DNA of 5,811 nucleotides from Clostridia bacterium (GTDB lineage: Bacteria > Bacillota > Clostridia > Oscillospirales > Acutalibacteraceae), in NCBI GenBank assembly GCA_030536195.1, contig JAUNQL010000071.1:1-5811 (forward strand), in the 5' to 3' direction. The position numbers and the translations under genes are program-made. Under the pieces are notes generated by a model. It searched no databases, had not been told where the DNA came from, and saw only the letters and a program-made list of their open reading frames with translations. This document shows, in pieces, positions 1 to 5,811 of the stretch (the stretch's first letter is position 1; every line of letters starts with the position of its first letter).

Positions 1-293
1 TCTCTAACCAAAGACGTGAATTTATGGGAAGTGCTTGTACAACAGGCCATACAGAGGATGCAATCTTTGTATACACAACATTTACCAAGTATGGTGATGG
101 ACGCGTTGAACTCACGGCAGTTGATTATTCACCACTTTGGGTTAACCGCTATGCAGAGGGTGGAAGTTACGTTTACGAAATTACAAATGTAAGCGACACA
201 TCCAAGATTTCTAAGAATGCTGATGGTGCTGCTGCATCTCTTGAAAGGACCAAGAAATTGGTTGACGAAGGATTCAAATCTTTTAATGGTTAA
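1..293 (+). CDS. CapA-family (poly-gamma-glutamate capsule-type) protein, C-terminal part, 5' truncated by window
   Basis: The reading frame is open from base 3, so the gene begins before the window; the ATG at 24 is internal. The first visible residues, SNQRREF, match the end of the 'SLGNF-SNQ' segment typical of the CapA/PGA_cap metallophosphatase-like domain (calcineurin-like fold). They are followed by a TED motif, a beta-strand pair (AIFVYTTFTKY, RVELTAVDYSPLWVNRY) and a short tail, which is the usual end of this family. CapA-like proteins are generally extracytoplasmic and are linked to capsule or poly-gamma-glutamate synthesis, or to envelope functions that are poorly defined. The N-terminal signal or anchor and the metal-binding residues lie outside the window, so the exact role cannot be read. 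A terminator starts 7 nt after the TAA stop, so this is the last gene of its transcript. The family call rests on remembered motif patterns rather than an alignment. Confidence 0.7.
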   Translation, partial: SNQRREFMGSACTTGHTEDAIFVYTTFTKYGDGRVELTAVDYSPLWVNRYAEGGSYVYEITNVSDTSKISKNADGAAASLERTKKLVDEGFKSFNG

Positions 294-299
294 ATGAAC

Positions 300-336
300 A
301 AAAAACGCCTTGTTGTAATTGACAAGGTGTTTTTTT
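300..336 (+). terminator. Intrinsic terminator after the CapA-family gene
   Basis: A 13-bp stem pairs 301-313 (AAAAACGCCTTGT) with 322-334 (ACAAGGTGTTTTT), with one G-T wobble at 307/328, around an 8-nt loop. A run of seven T lies at 330-336. It begins 7 nt past the stop codon of the upstream gene. The A-rich 5' side means it could also terminate weakly on the minus strand, but no minus-strand gene is seen. Confidence 0.9.
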
Positions 337-346
337 ATGGTAATAT
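319..346 (+). promoter_or_regulatory. Probable sigma-A-type promoter for ppdK, overlapping the upstream terminator
   Basis: A perfect -35 box, TTGACA, is at 319-324. A 16-nt spacer follows, then TAATAT at 341-346 as -10 (4 of 6 matches to TATAAT, with the first TA and last AT conserved). It is preceded directly by TGG at 338-340, which fits an extended -10 (TGn). Transcription would start near 352-354 and leave a leader of about 64 nt before the ppdK ATG. The -35 box lies in the loop and 3' arm of the terminator hairpin. The promoter is predicted from sequence alone; the region is AT-rich, so other -10-like matches exist downstream. Confidence 0.55.
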
Positions 347-381
347 TAAAAGGTACACTTATTTTATTAATATTAAAGGTA
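341..381 (+). repeat. Near-perfect direct repeat in the ppdK leader
   Basis: TAATATTAAAAGGTA at 341-355 recurs as TAATATTAAAGGTA at 368-381, differing by a single A. The copies are offset by 27 nt. The first copy covers the proposed -10 box and start site; the second lies in the proposed untranslated leader. The second copy is embedded in two small palindromes, TTAATATTAA at 367-376 and TATTAATA at 380-387. It could be a regulator site or a tandem -10 element, but the low complexity means chance is possible. Confidence 0.4.
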
Positions 382-404
382 TTAATAAAGAATAATATAT
401 ATAT

Positions 405-409
405 GGAGG
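405..409 (+). promoter_or_regulatory. Strong ribosome binding site of ppdK (GGAGG)
   Basis: A consensus GGAGG sits 7 nt upstream of the ATG at 417. This fixes the ppdK start and fits a highly translated gene. Confidence 0.9.
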
Positions 410-416
410 CAAAATT

Positions 417-3053
417 ATGGCTAACAAATGGGTTTATATGTTCAGCGAAGGCAACATGGATATGCGCAACCTTCTTGGTGGTAAAGGCGCAAACCTCGCT
501 GAGATGACCTCTATTGGTCTTCCTGTTCCTCAGGGCTTCACAATCACAACAGAAGCTTGCACACAGTACTATGAGGACGGTCGCAAGATCAACGACGAAA
601 TCATGGCTCAGACCATGGAAGGCGTAAAGAAGATGGAAGAGATCAACGGCAAGAAGTTCGGTGACCTCCAGAATCCTTTACTTGTATCTGTACGTTCAGG
701 TGCTCGTGCATCTATGCCAGGTATGATGGATACAATCCTCAACCTCGGTCTTAACGACGACGTAGTAGCAGCTATGATCGCTGGTAACCCAGATCCAGCT
801 TTCGAGCGTTTCGTATATGACTCTTACAGACGTTTCATCCAGATGTTCTCTGACGTTGTTATGGAAGTTGGTAAGAAGTACTTTGAGCAGCTCATCGATG
901 AGATGAAGGAGAAGAAGGGCGTTGTTTATGACGTTGACCTTACAGCTGCTGACTTAAAGGAACTTGCTGCTCAGTTCAAGGCAGAGTACAAGAATCAGCT
1001 TGGTGAGGACTTCCCATCTGATCCAGTTGTACAGCTCAAGCTTGCTATCGAAGCAGTATTCCGTTCATGGGATAACCCACGTGCAAACGTATATCGTCGT
1101 GACAACGACATCCCTTATTCATGGGGTACAGCTGTTAACGTAATGCCAATGGTATTCGGTAACCTTAATAACGAATCTGGTACAGGTGTTGCATTTACTC
1201 GTGACCCTGCAACAGGTGAAAATAAACTTATGGGTGAGTTCTTAAAGAACGCACAGGGCGAAGACGTTGTTGCTGGCGTACGTACTCCAATGCCAATCGC
1301 TCAGATGGAACAGGAGTTCCCAGAAGCATACGCTGAGTTCATCAAAGTATGTGAAACACTTGAGAACCACTATCACGACATGCAGGACATGGAGTTCACT
1401 GTTGAAAACAGAAAGCTCTACATGCTCCAGTGCCGTAACGGTAAGAGAACAGCTCCTGCAGCTCTTAAGATCGCTTGCGACCTCGTTGACGAGGGCCACA
1501 AGACGGAGCAAGAAGCAGTTCTTATGATCGACCCACGTAACCTCGATACACTTCTTCACCCTCAGTTTGATGCTGCAGAGCTTAAGAAGGCAGAGGCACT
1601 TGGTGCTGGTCTTGGCGCATCTCCAGGCGCTGCTTGCGGTAAGGTTGTATTTACAGCTGATGACGCAGTAGCATGGGATGAGCGCGGCGAGAAGGTAGTT
1701 CTCGTTCGTCTTGAAACATCTCCAGAAGATATCTCTGGTATGAAGTCTGCTCAGGGTATCCTCACAGTTCGTGGCGGTATGACATCTCACGCAGCAGTTG
1801 TTGCTCGTGGTATGGGTAAGTGCTGCGTATCTGGTTGTGGCGATATCAACATGGATGAAGACAACAAGCAGTTCACACTTGCTGGTGTTACATTCAAAGA
1901 GGGCGACTATATCTCAATCGATGGTTCAACAGGTAAGATTTATCAGGGTCTTATCCCAACAGTTGACGCATCAATCGCTGGTGAGTTCGGTAGAGTAATG
2001 GCTTGGGCTGACAAGTATAGAAAACTCAAGGTTCGTACAAACGCTGATACACCTGCTGACGCCAAGAAGGCTCGTGAGCTCGGCGCAGAGGGCATCGGTC
2101 TCTGCCGTACAGAGCACATGTTCTTTGAGGCTGACAGAATTGCTGCATTCCGTGAGATGATCTGTGCAGATACAAAGGAAGAGCGCGAGACAGCTCTTGA
2201 TAAGATCCTTCCTTATCAGCAGGGCGACTTCGAAGCTCTCTATGAGGCACTTGAGGGTTGTCCTGTAACAATCCGTTTCCTTGACCCACCTCTTCACGAG
2301 TTCGTACCTACAGAGGACGCTGACATTGAGCTCCTTGCTAAGGCACAGGGCAAGCCAGTTGAGGACATCAAGGCTCTCATCTCTGGTCTTCACGAGTTCA
2401 ACCCAATGATGGGTCACCGTGGATGCCGTCTTGCAGTTACATATCCAGAAATCGCTGCAATGCAGACAAAGGCTGTTATCCGTGCAGCTATCAACGTTCA
2501 GAAGAAGCATCCTGATTGGAATGTTAAGCCTGAGATCATGATCCCACTTGTAGGTGAGGTTAAGGAGCTCAAGTTCGTTAAGGCTGTAGTTGTTGAGACA
2601 GCTGACGCTGAAATCGCAGCAGCTGGTTCTGATCTCAAGTACGAAGTTGGTACAATGATTGAGATTCCACGTGCATGTCTTACAGCTGATGAAATCGCTG
2701 CTAACGCTGACTTCTTCTGCTTCGGCACAAACGACCTTACTCAGATGACATTCGGCTTCAGCCGTGATGATGCTGGTAAGTTCCTTGGCGCATACTATGA
2801 TGCTAAGATCTTCGAGAACGATCCATTTGCTAAGCTTGACCAGACTGGTGTTGGCAAGCTCATGGAAATGACACTTAAACTTGGTAAGCCAGTTAACCCT
2901 GCACTTCACTGCGGTATCTGCGGTGAGCACGGTGGTGACCCAACATCTGTTGAGTTCTGTCACCAGATTGGTCTTGACTACGTTTCATGCTCACCATTCC
3001 GTGTACCAATCGCTCGTCTTGCTGCTGCTCAGGCTGCAATCAAGGAAGGCTAA
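417..3053 (+). CDS. ppdK: Pyruvate, phosphate dikinase (PPDK), complete
   Basis: This enzyme reversibly converts ATP, pyruvate and Pi to AMP, phosphoenolpyruvate and PPi in the cytoplasm. It can act in PPi-dependent glycolysis or in gluconeogenesis. The 878-residue length matches bacterial PPDK (about 875). Domain order is intact. The N-terminal ATP-grasp part shows GGKGANLAEM at 21-30, the SVRSGARASMPGMMDT loop from 91 with R93, and E326/Q338. The swivelling phosphohistidine domain has VRGGMTSHAA at 451-460 with catalytic H458 and, two residues before it, T456, the usual regulatory phosphorylation site. The C-terminal TIM-barrel pyruvate/PEP domain shows R564 (RTEHMFFE), R620, metal ligands E749 and D773 (FGTNDLTQ) and catalytic C835 (CGICGEHGG). 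No key residue is missing. The start is set by GGAGG 7 nt upstream. Codon use is strongly biased (GGT, CGT, CTT/CTC, AAG), which suggests high expression. No PPDK regulatory-protein gene is in the window. It is probably transcribed alone or with partial read-through downstream. Confidence 0.98.
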   Translation: MANKWVYMFSEGNMDMRNLLGGKGANLAEMTSIGLPVPQGFTITTEACTQYYEDGRKINDEIMAQTMEGVKKMEEINGKKFGDLQNPLLVSVRSGARASMPGMMDTILNLGLNDDVVAAMIAGNPDPAFERFVYDSYRRFIQMFSDVVMEVGKKYFEQLIDEMKEKKGVVYDVDLTAADLKELAAQFKAEYKNQLGEDFPSDPVVQLKLAIEAVFRSWDNPRANVYRRDNDIPYSWGTAVNVMPMVFGNLNNESGTGVAFTRDPATGENKLMGEFLKNAQGEDVVAGVRTPMPIAQMEQEFPEAYAEFIKVCETLENHYHDMQDMEFTVENRKLYMLQCRNGKRTAPAALKIACDLVDEGHKTEQEAVLMIDPRNLDTLLHPQFDAAELKKAEALGAGLGASPGAACGKVVFTADDAVAWDERGEKVVLVRLETSPEDISGMKSAQGILTVRGGMTSHAAVVARGMGKCCVSGCGDINMDEDNKQFTLAGVTFKEGDYISIDGSTGKIYQGLIPTVDASIAGEFGRVMAWADKYRKLKVRTNADTPADAKKARELGAEGIGLCRTEHMFFEADRIAAFREMICADTKEERETALDKILPYQQGDFEALYEALEGCPVTIRFLDPPLHEFVPTEDADIELLAKAQGKPVEDIKALISGLHEFNPMMGHRGCRLAVTYPEIAAMQTKAVIRAAINVQKKHPDWNVKPEIMIPLVGEVKELKFVKAVVVETADAEIAAAGSDLKYEVGTMIEIPRACLTADEIAANADFFCFGTNDLTQMTFGFSRDDAGKFLGAYYDAKIFENDPFAKLDQTGVGKLMEMTLKLGKPVNPALHCGICGEHGGDPTSVEFCHQIGLDYVSCSPFRVPIARLAAAQAAIKEG

Positions 3054-3064
3054 TTAAATAAGTT

Positions 3065-3101
3065 AATTTCCCCGTATTTCAAAAATACGGGGAAATTGTT
3101 T
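3065..3101 (+). terminator. Strong hairpin after ppdK: terminator or attenuating hairpin
   Basis: A perfect 15-bp stem pairs 3065-3079 (AATTTCCCCGTATTT) with 3083-3097 (AAATACGGGGAAATT) around a 3-nt loop. It is followed by a short, interrupted T tract (TTGTTT, 3096-3101). The hairpin is 12 nt past the ppdK stop and ends 17 nt before the next start codon. The stem is strong but the T tract is weak, so partial termination, 3'-end stabilisation of ppdK mRNA and read-through into the permease gene are all compatible. Confidence 0.8.
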
Positions 3102-3108
3102 AGGGGAG
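3102..3108 (+). promoter_or_regulatory. Ribosome binding site of the permease gene, abutting the hairpin
   Basis: AGGGGAG lies 6 nt before the ATG at 3115 and supports that start. It begins only 5 nt after the ppdK hairpin stem ends. Its GGGGAGA (3103-3109) resembles the hairpin 3' arm GGGGAAA (3089-3095), so it could in principle pair with the hairpin 5' arm TTTCCCC (3067-3073). Confidence 0.75.
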
Positions 3109-3114
3109 ATAGAA

Positions 3115-4524
3115 ATGCAAAGTCGTAATTATGGACTTGTTACGGCTATCACTATGATTACAGGTATCGTTATCGGTTCTGGTATCTTTTTCAAGGCCGA
3201 CAACATACTTGAATACGCTAACGGCAATGTATTCCTTGGCGTAATTATATTTGTAGTGGCAGCGATTGCAGTTGTATTTGGCGCTCTTACCATTTCACAA
3301 CTTGCAATTCGTACCGACAAGCCAGGCGGAATTGTATCTTATGCGGAGGATTTCGTTGGCAATGGTGCTGCAACTATGTTTGGTTGGTTTGAGACATTCC
3401 TCTACCTTCCAACACTTGATGCTCTAGTTGCATGGGCATCTGGTATCTATATCAGCCAGCTTTTGGGATTCCAGGATTTCTCAGTAGGACGCAATACAAT
3501 AATTGGACTTATTGTGGTAACTGTGTTCTACCTCATGAATGCTATTTCTGCAAAAGCAGGTGGATGGTTCCAAAACACATCAATGTTTATCAAGCTTATT
3601 CCTCTCCTTTTAATCGCAGCGCTCGGACTTATCTTTGGAAACCCAGGGGTGGAGTTTTCACAGGCGTCAGGCGATGCTTTTAAAGAGAGCGCAAAGGATC
3701 TTGCGTGGCTTGGAGCATTTGGACCAATCGCTTTCTCATACGATGGTTGGATTGTATCAACATCAATCTGTCATGAGATAAAGGACAGCAAGAAGAACTT
3801 GCCGCTCGCACTTACATTTGCACCTATCGCAGTTCTTATAGTTTATCTTGCATACTTCCTTGGCCTCACATCATTCTTGGGCGTTGACACAATTCTCGAG
3901 ATAGGCGATGACAGTGTGTTTGTTGCCGCTACCGAGATGTTTGGCGACTTCGGCGCAAAGCTTATCCTTGTAGCAGTAGTAATTTCAATCCTTGGCACAG
4001 TTAACGGTGTAAGTTTGGGACTTATCAGACTTCCATATTCTCTTGCACTTCGTAACATGATGCCATTCTCAAACACATTTAAGAAAGAGAATGAGAAGCT
4101 TGGTGGCATGCCAGTAAACTCAGCAGTTTTGGTATATGTACTTACAATTCTCTATTCGATTTTAAACTATGTAATCATGACCAGTAAGAATGAGTTCGTT
4201 GCAGGTCTTGATATATCAGAGATTGCAATCTGTGTATTGTATCTCATCTACATCGTTTTCTATGTGGCAGTTATCAAGCTTGCCAAGAAGGGCGAGATTA
4301 AGAGTAAGTTCCTAGGCTATGTTGCACCAGTGCTTGCAACAATAGGTTCACTTATAATCTTCTCTGGTTCAGTTGTTAAACTCTCATTTGCAGTTTATGC
4401 AGCTGTTTGCCTTCTCTTCCTTGGTATCGCTTACCTCTACTACAAGAGAAATAAGGACAACATCATTGTTCGAACAGATGAGGAATATCACGAGGCAATC
4501 GAGGGCGCAATAGACAACATTTAA
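3115..4524 (+). CDS. APC-superfamily amino acid permease/exchanger (SteT/LAT-like)
   Basis: This is a 469-residue integral membrane protein predicted to move amino acids across the cytoplasmic membrane. Hydrophobic segments give about 12 membrane spans, at roughly 7-27, 38-61, 86-113, 127-147, 156-174, 197-217, 231-256, 280-304, 334-356, 367-389, 399-419 and 422-442. Span 1 carries the family hallmark GIVIGSGIF (17-25), the unwound glycine-rich substrate loop. Span 6 carries FGPIAFSYDGW (202-212), resembling the 'YDGW' motif of the LAT/SteT branch. The PGGIVSYAED segment (70-79) after span 2 also fits the family. There is no cleavable signal peptide; a charged cytoplasmic tail follows span 12. 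Substrate cannot be told from sequence; a serine/threonine-type exchanger is only the nearest known analogue. The next gene starts 10 nt downstream, so the two are probably co-transcribed. No separate promoter is evident in the gap after ppdK. Confidence 0.9.
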   Translation: MQSRNYGLVTAITMITGIVIGSGIFFKADNILEYANGNVFLGVIIFVVAAIAVVFGALTISQLAIRTDKPGGIVSYAEDFVGNGAATMFGWFETFLYLPTLDALVAWASGIYISQLLGFQDFSVGRNTIIGLIVVTVFYLMNAISAKAGGWFQNTSMFIKLIPLLLIAALGLIFGNPGVEFSQASGDAFKESAKDLAWLGAFGPIAFSYDGWIVSTSICHEIKDSKKNLPLALTFAPIAVLIVYLAYFLGLTSFLGVDTILEIGDDSVFVAATEMFGDFGAKLILVAVVISILGTVNGVSLGLIRLPYSLALRNMMPFSNTFKKENEKLGGMPVNSAVLVYVLTILYSILNYVIMTSKNEFVAGLDISEIAICVLYLIYIVFYVAVIKLAKKGEIKSKFLGYVAPVLATIGSLIIFSGSVVKLSFAVYAAVCLLFLGIAYLYYKRNKDNIIVRTDEEYHEAIEGAIDNI

Positions 4525-4534
4525 GGGTTTTACT

Positions 4535-5701
4535 ATGGAGAAAAGCAAAGACAAAATTCGCCATGAAAAGGTGTGGGCTTATTTACAGTATATAAACAAG
4601 CCTTTGATGAAATACCTTTTCGATGAATCATATGACGAAATAGATGTTGACGGTCCATTTTTGCTTATCGCAAATCATTCAACTGATTTGGATCCACTTA
4701 TCTTGGCATCTTGTTTCCCAAGGAACCAACTCTATTTCGTAGCATCAGAGCACATCTTCCGTCTTGGACTTATTTCCAAGGCGCTCGAGTGGCTCGTAGC
4801 GCCTATTCCAAGGAAGAAGGCGTCAGCCGGTGCGGACACAGTTAAGATGTGTCTCCGCCGTCTCAAGGCCGGCGACAGCGTAGGCCTTATGGCAGAGGGC
4901 GAAGCCACATGGAACGGCGTGTCAACGGACGCATTCTCAGCGACGGGCAAGCTCGTTAAGAGCAGCGGTGCATCGCTAGTTACGGTGCGCATAACTGGTG
5001 CATATCTCTCAAACCCTCGCTGGGGCAGCAAGGGCAGGAAGGGCAAAGTTGAGGCCCGCCTTGTCCATATCTACTCACCTGAGGAAATTGAAAGCATGAG
5101 TGCGTCAGAGGTTCTTGACGCTATCAACCGAGACATCTATGAAAACTGCTGGGAGCGTCAAGCTGAGCACCCAGTGAAGTTCCTCGGTGACAAGAGAGCT
5201 GAACACATCGAGCGGGCCGCATTCCTTTGCCCGTCTTGTAAGGGTGTCGGTACAATCATCAGCAAGGGCAATGAGTTTAAGTGTTGGGACTGTGGTCTCC
5301 ACGGTACTGTTACCGAGTACGGCACATTTGAAGGAATTGATATTCCAAATATGTACGAGTGGGACAAGTGGCAGTTCGAAGCACTCAAGAATATGGACTT
5401 TAAGCAGAGCGACAAAAAGGACGTCCTCTTTTATGACGACAACGTTTTGTTAACTCAGATTTTAAAGGGCCATGACACCAAAGTTATCGGCGACAATTTT
5501 GATCTTTGTCAGTATAGAGATAAATTGACATGTGGCATGTGTACATTCTATATGGATAAGATTACTAACATGTCAATTGTTCAAGCAAAGCGTTTGCTTC
5601 TTTCTTATGAGGGAAGCTACTTTGAAATAAAGGCCAACGACATTACTTCAGTTCGCAAGTATCTAGGTTATTGGCAAAGCAAAAACTGGGAGGTGGAGTA
5701 A
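4535..5701 (+). CDS. PlsC-type 1-acylglycerol-3-phosphate acyltransferase family protein with zinc ribbon and PH-like C-terminal domain
   Basis: The 388-residue protein has three parts. Residues about 20-200 form a PlsC-like acyltransferase: motif I is NHSTDLD with H48 and D53 (HX4D), a FVASEH segment at 68-73 corresponds to motif II, and E121-G122 lies in motif III. Members usually transfer an acyl chain to a lysophospholipid or glycerophosphate at the inner membrane face. Residues 232-253 form a four-cysteine zinc ribbon (CPSC, 14 residues, CWDC). Residues about 290-380 are beta-rich and end in an amphipathic segment, which looks like a PH/GRAM-type domain; this is inferred from pattern only. 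The length exceeds ordinary PlsC (about 200-250). Motif III reads AEGEATWNG in place of the common PEGTRS or PEGNRS, so the arginine is absent. No transmembrane span is obvious, so membrane contact may be peripheral. The start has a modest AAGGG 7 nt upstream, overlapping the permease stop, which suggests coupled translation. Acceptor and donor are unknown. Confidence 0.82.
   Translation: MEKSKDKIRHEKVWAYLQYINKPLMKYLFDESYDEIDVDGPFLLIANHSTDLDPLILASCFPRNQLYFVASEHIFRLGLISKALEWLVAPIPRKKASAGADTVKMCLRRLKAGDSVGLMAEGEATWNGVSTDAFSATGKLVKSSGASLVTVRITGAYLSNPRWGSKGRKGKVEARLVHIYSPEEIESMSASEVLDAINRDIYENCWERQAEHPVKFLGDKRAEHIERAAFLCPSCKGVGTIISKGNEFKCWDCGLHGTVTEYGTFEGIDIPNMYEWDKWQFEALKNMDFKQSDKKDVLFYDDNVLLTQILKGHDTKVIGDNFDLCQYRDKLTCGMCTFYMDKITNMSIVQAKRLLLSYEGSYFEIKANDITSVRKYLGYWQSKNWEVE
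5688..5693 (+). promoter_or_regulatory. Ribosome binding site of the last gene, inside the acyltransferase 3' end
   Basis: GGGAGG lies 7 nt before the ATG at 5701, within the last codons of the acyltransferase gene. With the TAATG stop/start overlap it supports the 5701 start and translational coupling. Confidence 0.8.
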
Positions 5702-5811
5702 TGAATTTCTCAAGTATTGAGGTATGGTCATTCGTAATTCAAATCGGTATTGTTTTAACCGCACTTCTTTTTTCTAATTTCCTAAGACAGAAGAGCGCTA
5801 AAATTAGAAAG
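5701..5811 (+). CDS. Membrane protein N-terminus, possibly GltS-like sodium/glutamate symporter (3' truncated by window)
   Basis: Only 37 codons are visible, open to the window edge. They encode a short polar start, one hydrophobic span (about residues 8-27, WSFVIQIGIVLTALLFSNF with its flank) and then a basic stretch (LRQKSAKIRK). This pattern, a first span followed by 'LRRK...RK', resembles the N-terminus of GltS-type sodium/glutamate symporters, but 37 residues are too few to be certain; any polytopic membrane protein or an anchored protein remains possible. The ATG overlaps the acyltransferase TAA by one base and has a good ribosome binding site, so it belongs to the same operon. If it is GltS-like, the operon holds two amino acid transporters around a lipid-type acyltransferase. 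Confidence 0.5.
   Translation, partial: MNFSSIEVWSFVIQIGIVLTALLFSNFLRQKSAKIRK

Noticed and set aside
352..416. Possible riboswitch or leader RNA before ppdK
   Set aside because: The proposed leader is only about 64 nt and very AT-rich, with no stable stem or recognisable aptamer. The short palindromes are too weak to claim a structured RNA.
319..507. 62-codon frame starting at TTG and overlapping the ppdK start
   Set aside because: It begins inside the terminator loop with no ribosome binding site, and its second half overlaps ppdK in another frame. The sequence is better explained as terminator, promoter and leader.
1242..1790. 182-codon open frame on the minus strand inside ppdK
   Set aside because: It is also an antisense shadow of ppdK, with biased composition and no resemblance to a known protein.
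1971..2963. 330-codon open frame on the minus strand inside ppdK
   Set aside because: It lies wholly antisense to a catalytic-motif-complete PPDK. Its translation is rich in Cys, Ser and Leu without a recognisable fold, and it arises from the strong codon bias of ppdK, which avoids codons that would give antisense stops.
4732..5046. 104-codon minus-strand frame in the acyltransferase gene
   Set aside because: It is antisense to the acyltransferase motifs and coincides with the GC-rich stretch, which lowers stop-codon frequency by chance.
1..5811. Mobile element, CRISPR array, toxin-antitoxin or defence system
   Set aside because: No terminal inverted repeats, transposase or integrase motifs, regularly spaced repeats or small toxin-like gene pairs were seen. 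The coding space is filled by metabolic, transport and lipid-type genes.

Overview
The window reads as chromosomal DNA of a moderately AT-rich Firmicute, most plausibly a Lachnospiraceae-type anaerobe (Butyrivibrio, Pseudobutyrivibrio or Roseburia relatives). This is an inference from the bacterial-type pyruvate,phosphate dikinase, strong GGAGG-type ribosome binding sites, T-rich intrinsic terminators and overall gene style. No marker gene is present to fix the taxon. All five genes are on the + strand and no RNA gene, mobile element or CRISPR array is visible.

Region 1 (1-336): the 3' end of a CapA-family (poly-gamma-glutamate capsule-type) protein, closed by a clear intrinsic terminator. 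Region 2 (319-3101): ppdK, an intact 878-residue pyruvate,phosphate dikinase with all catalytic motifs. It has its own short AT-rich leader and is followed by a 15-bp GC-cored hairpin. Its likely promoter has a perfect TTGACA -35 box that lies inside the upstream terminator hairpin. Region 3 (3102-5811): three tightly packed genes that look like one operon. They are a 12-segment APC-superfamily amino acid permease or exchanger, a PlsC-type acyltransferase carrying a C-terminal zinc ribbon and a probable PH-like domain, and the first 37 codons of a membrane protein that resembles sodium/glutamate symporters (GltS). The spacings are 10 nt and then a 1-nt TAATG overlap.

ppdK interconverts pyruvate and phosphoenolpyruvate with ATP/AMP and PPi, a central-carbon role that fits its strongly biased codon use. 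The downstream genes join amino acid transport to a membrane-lipid-type acyltransferase. They may be transcribed partly by read-through of the ppdK hairpin, because no separate promoter is evident in the 61-nt gap.

The most noteworthy items are the multi-domain acyltransferase with an atypical motif III, the promoter-in-terminator arrangement before ppdK, and the possible pairing between the ppdK terminator arm and the permease ribosome binding site. I see no convincing evidence of a wholly new system here. Most of the window is ordinary housekeeping and transport content.
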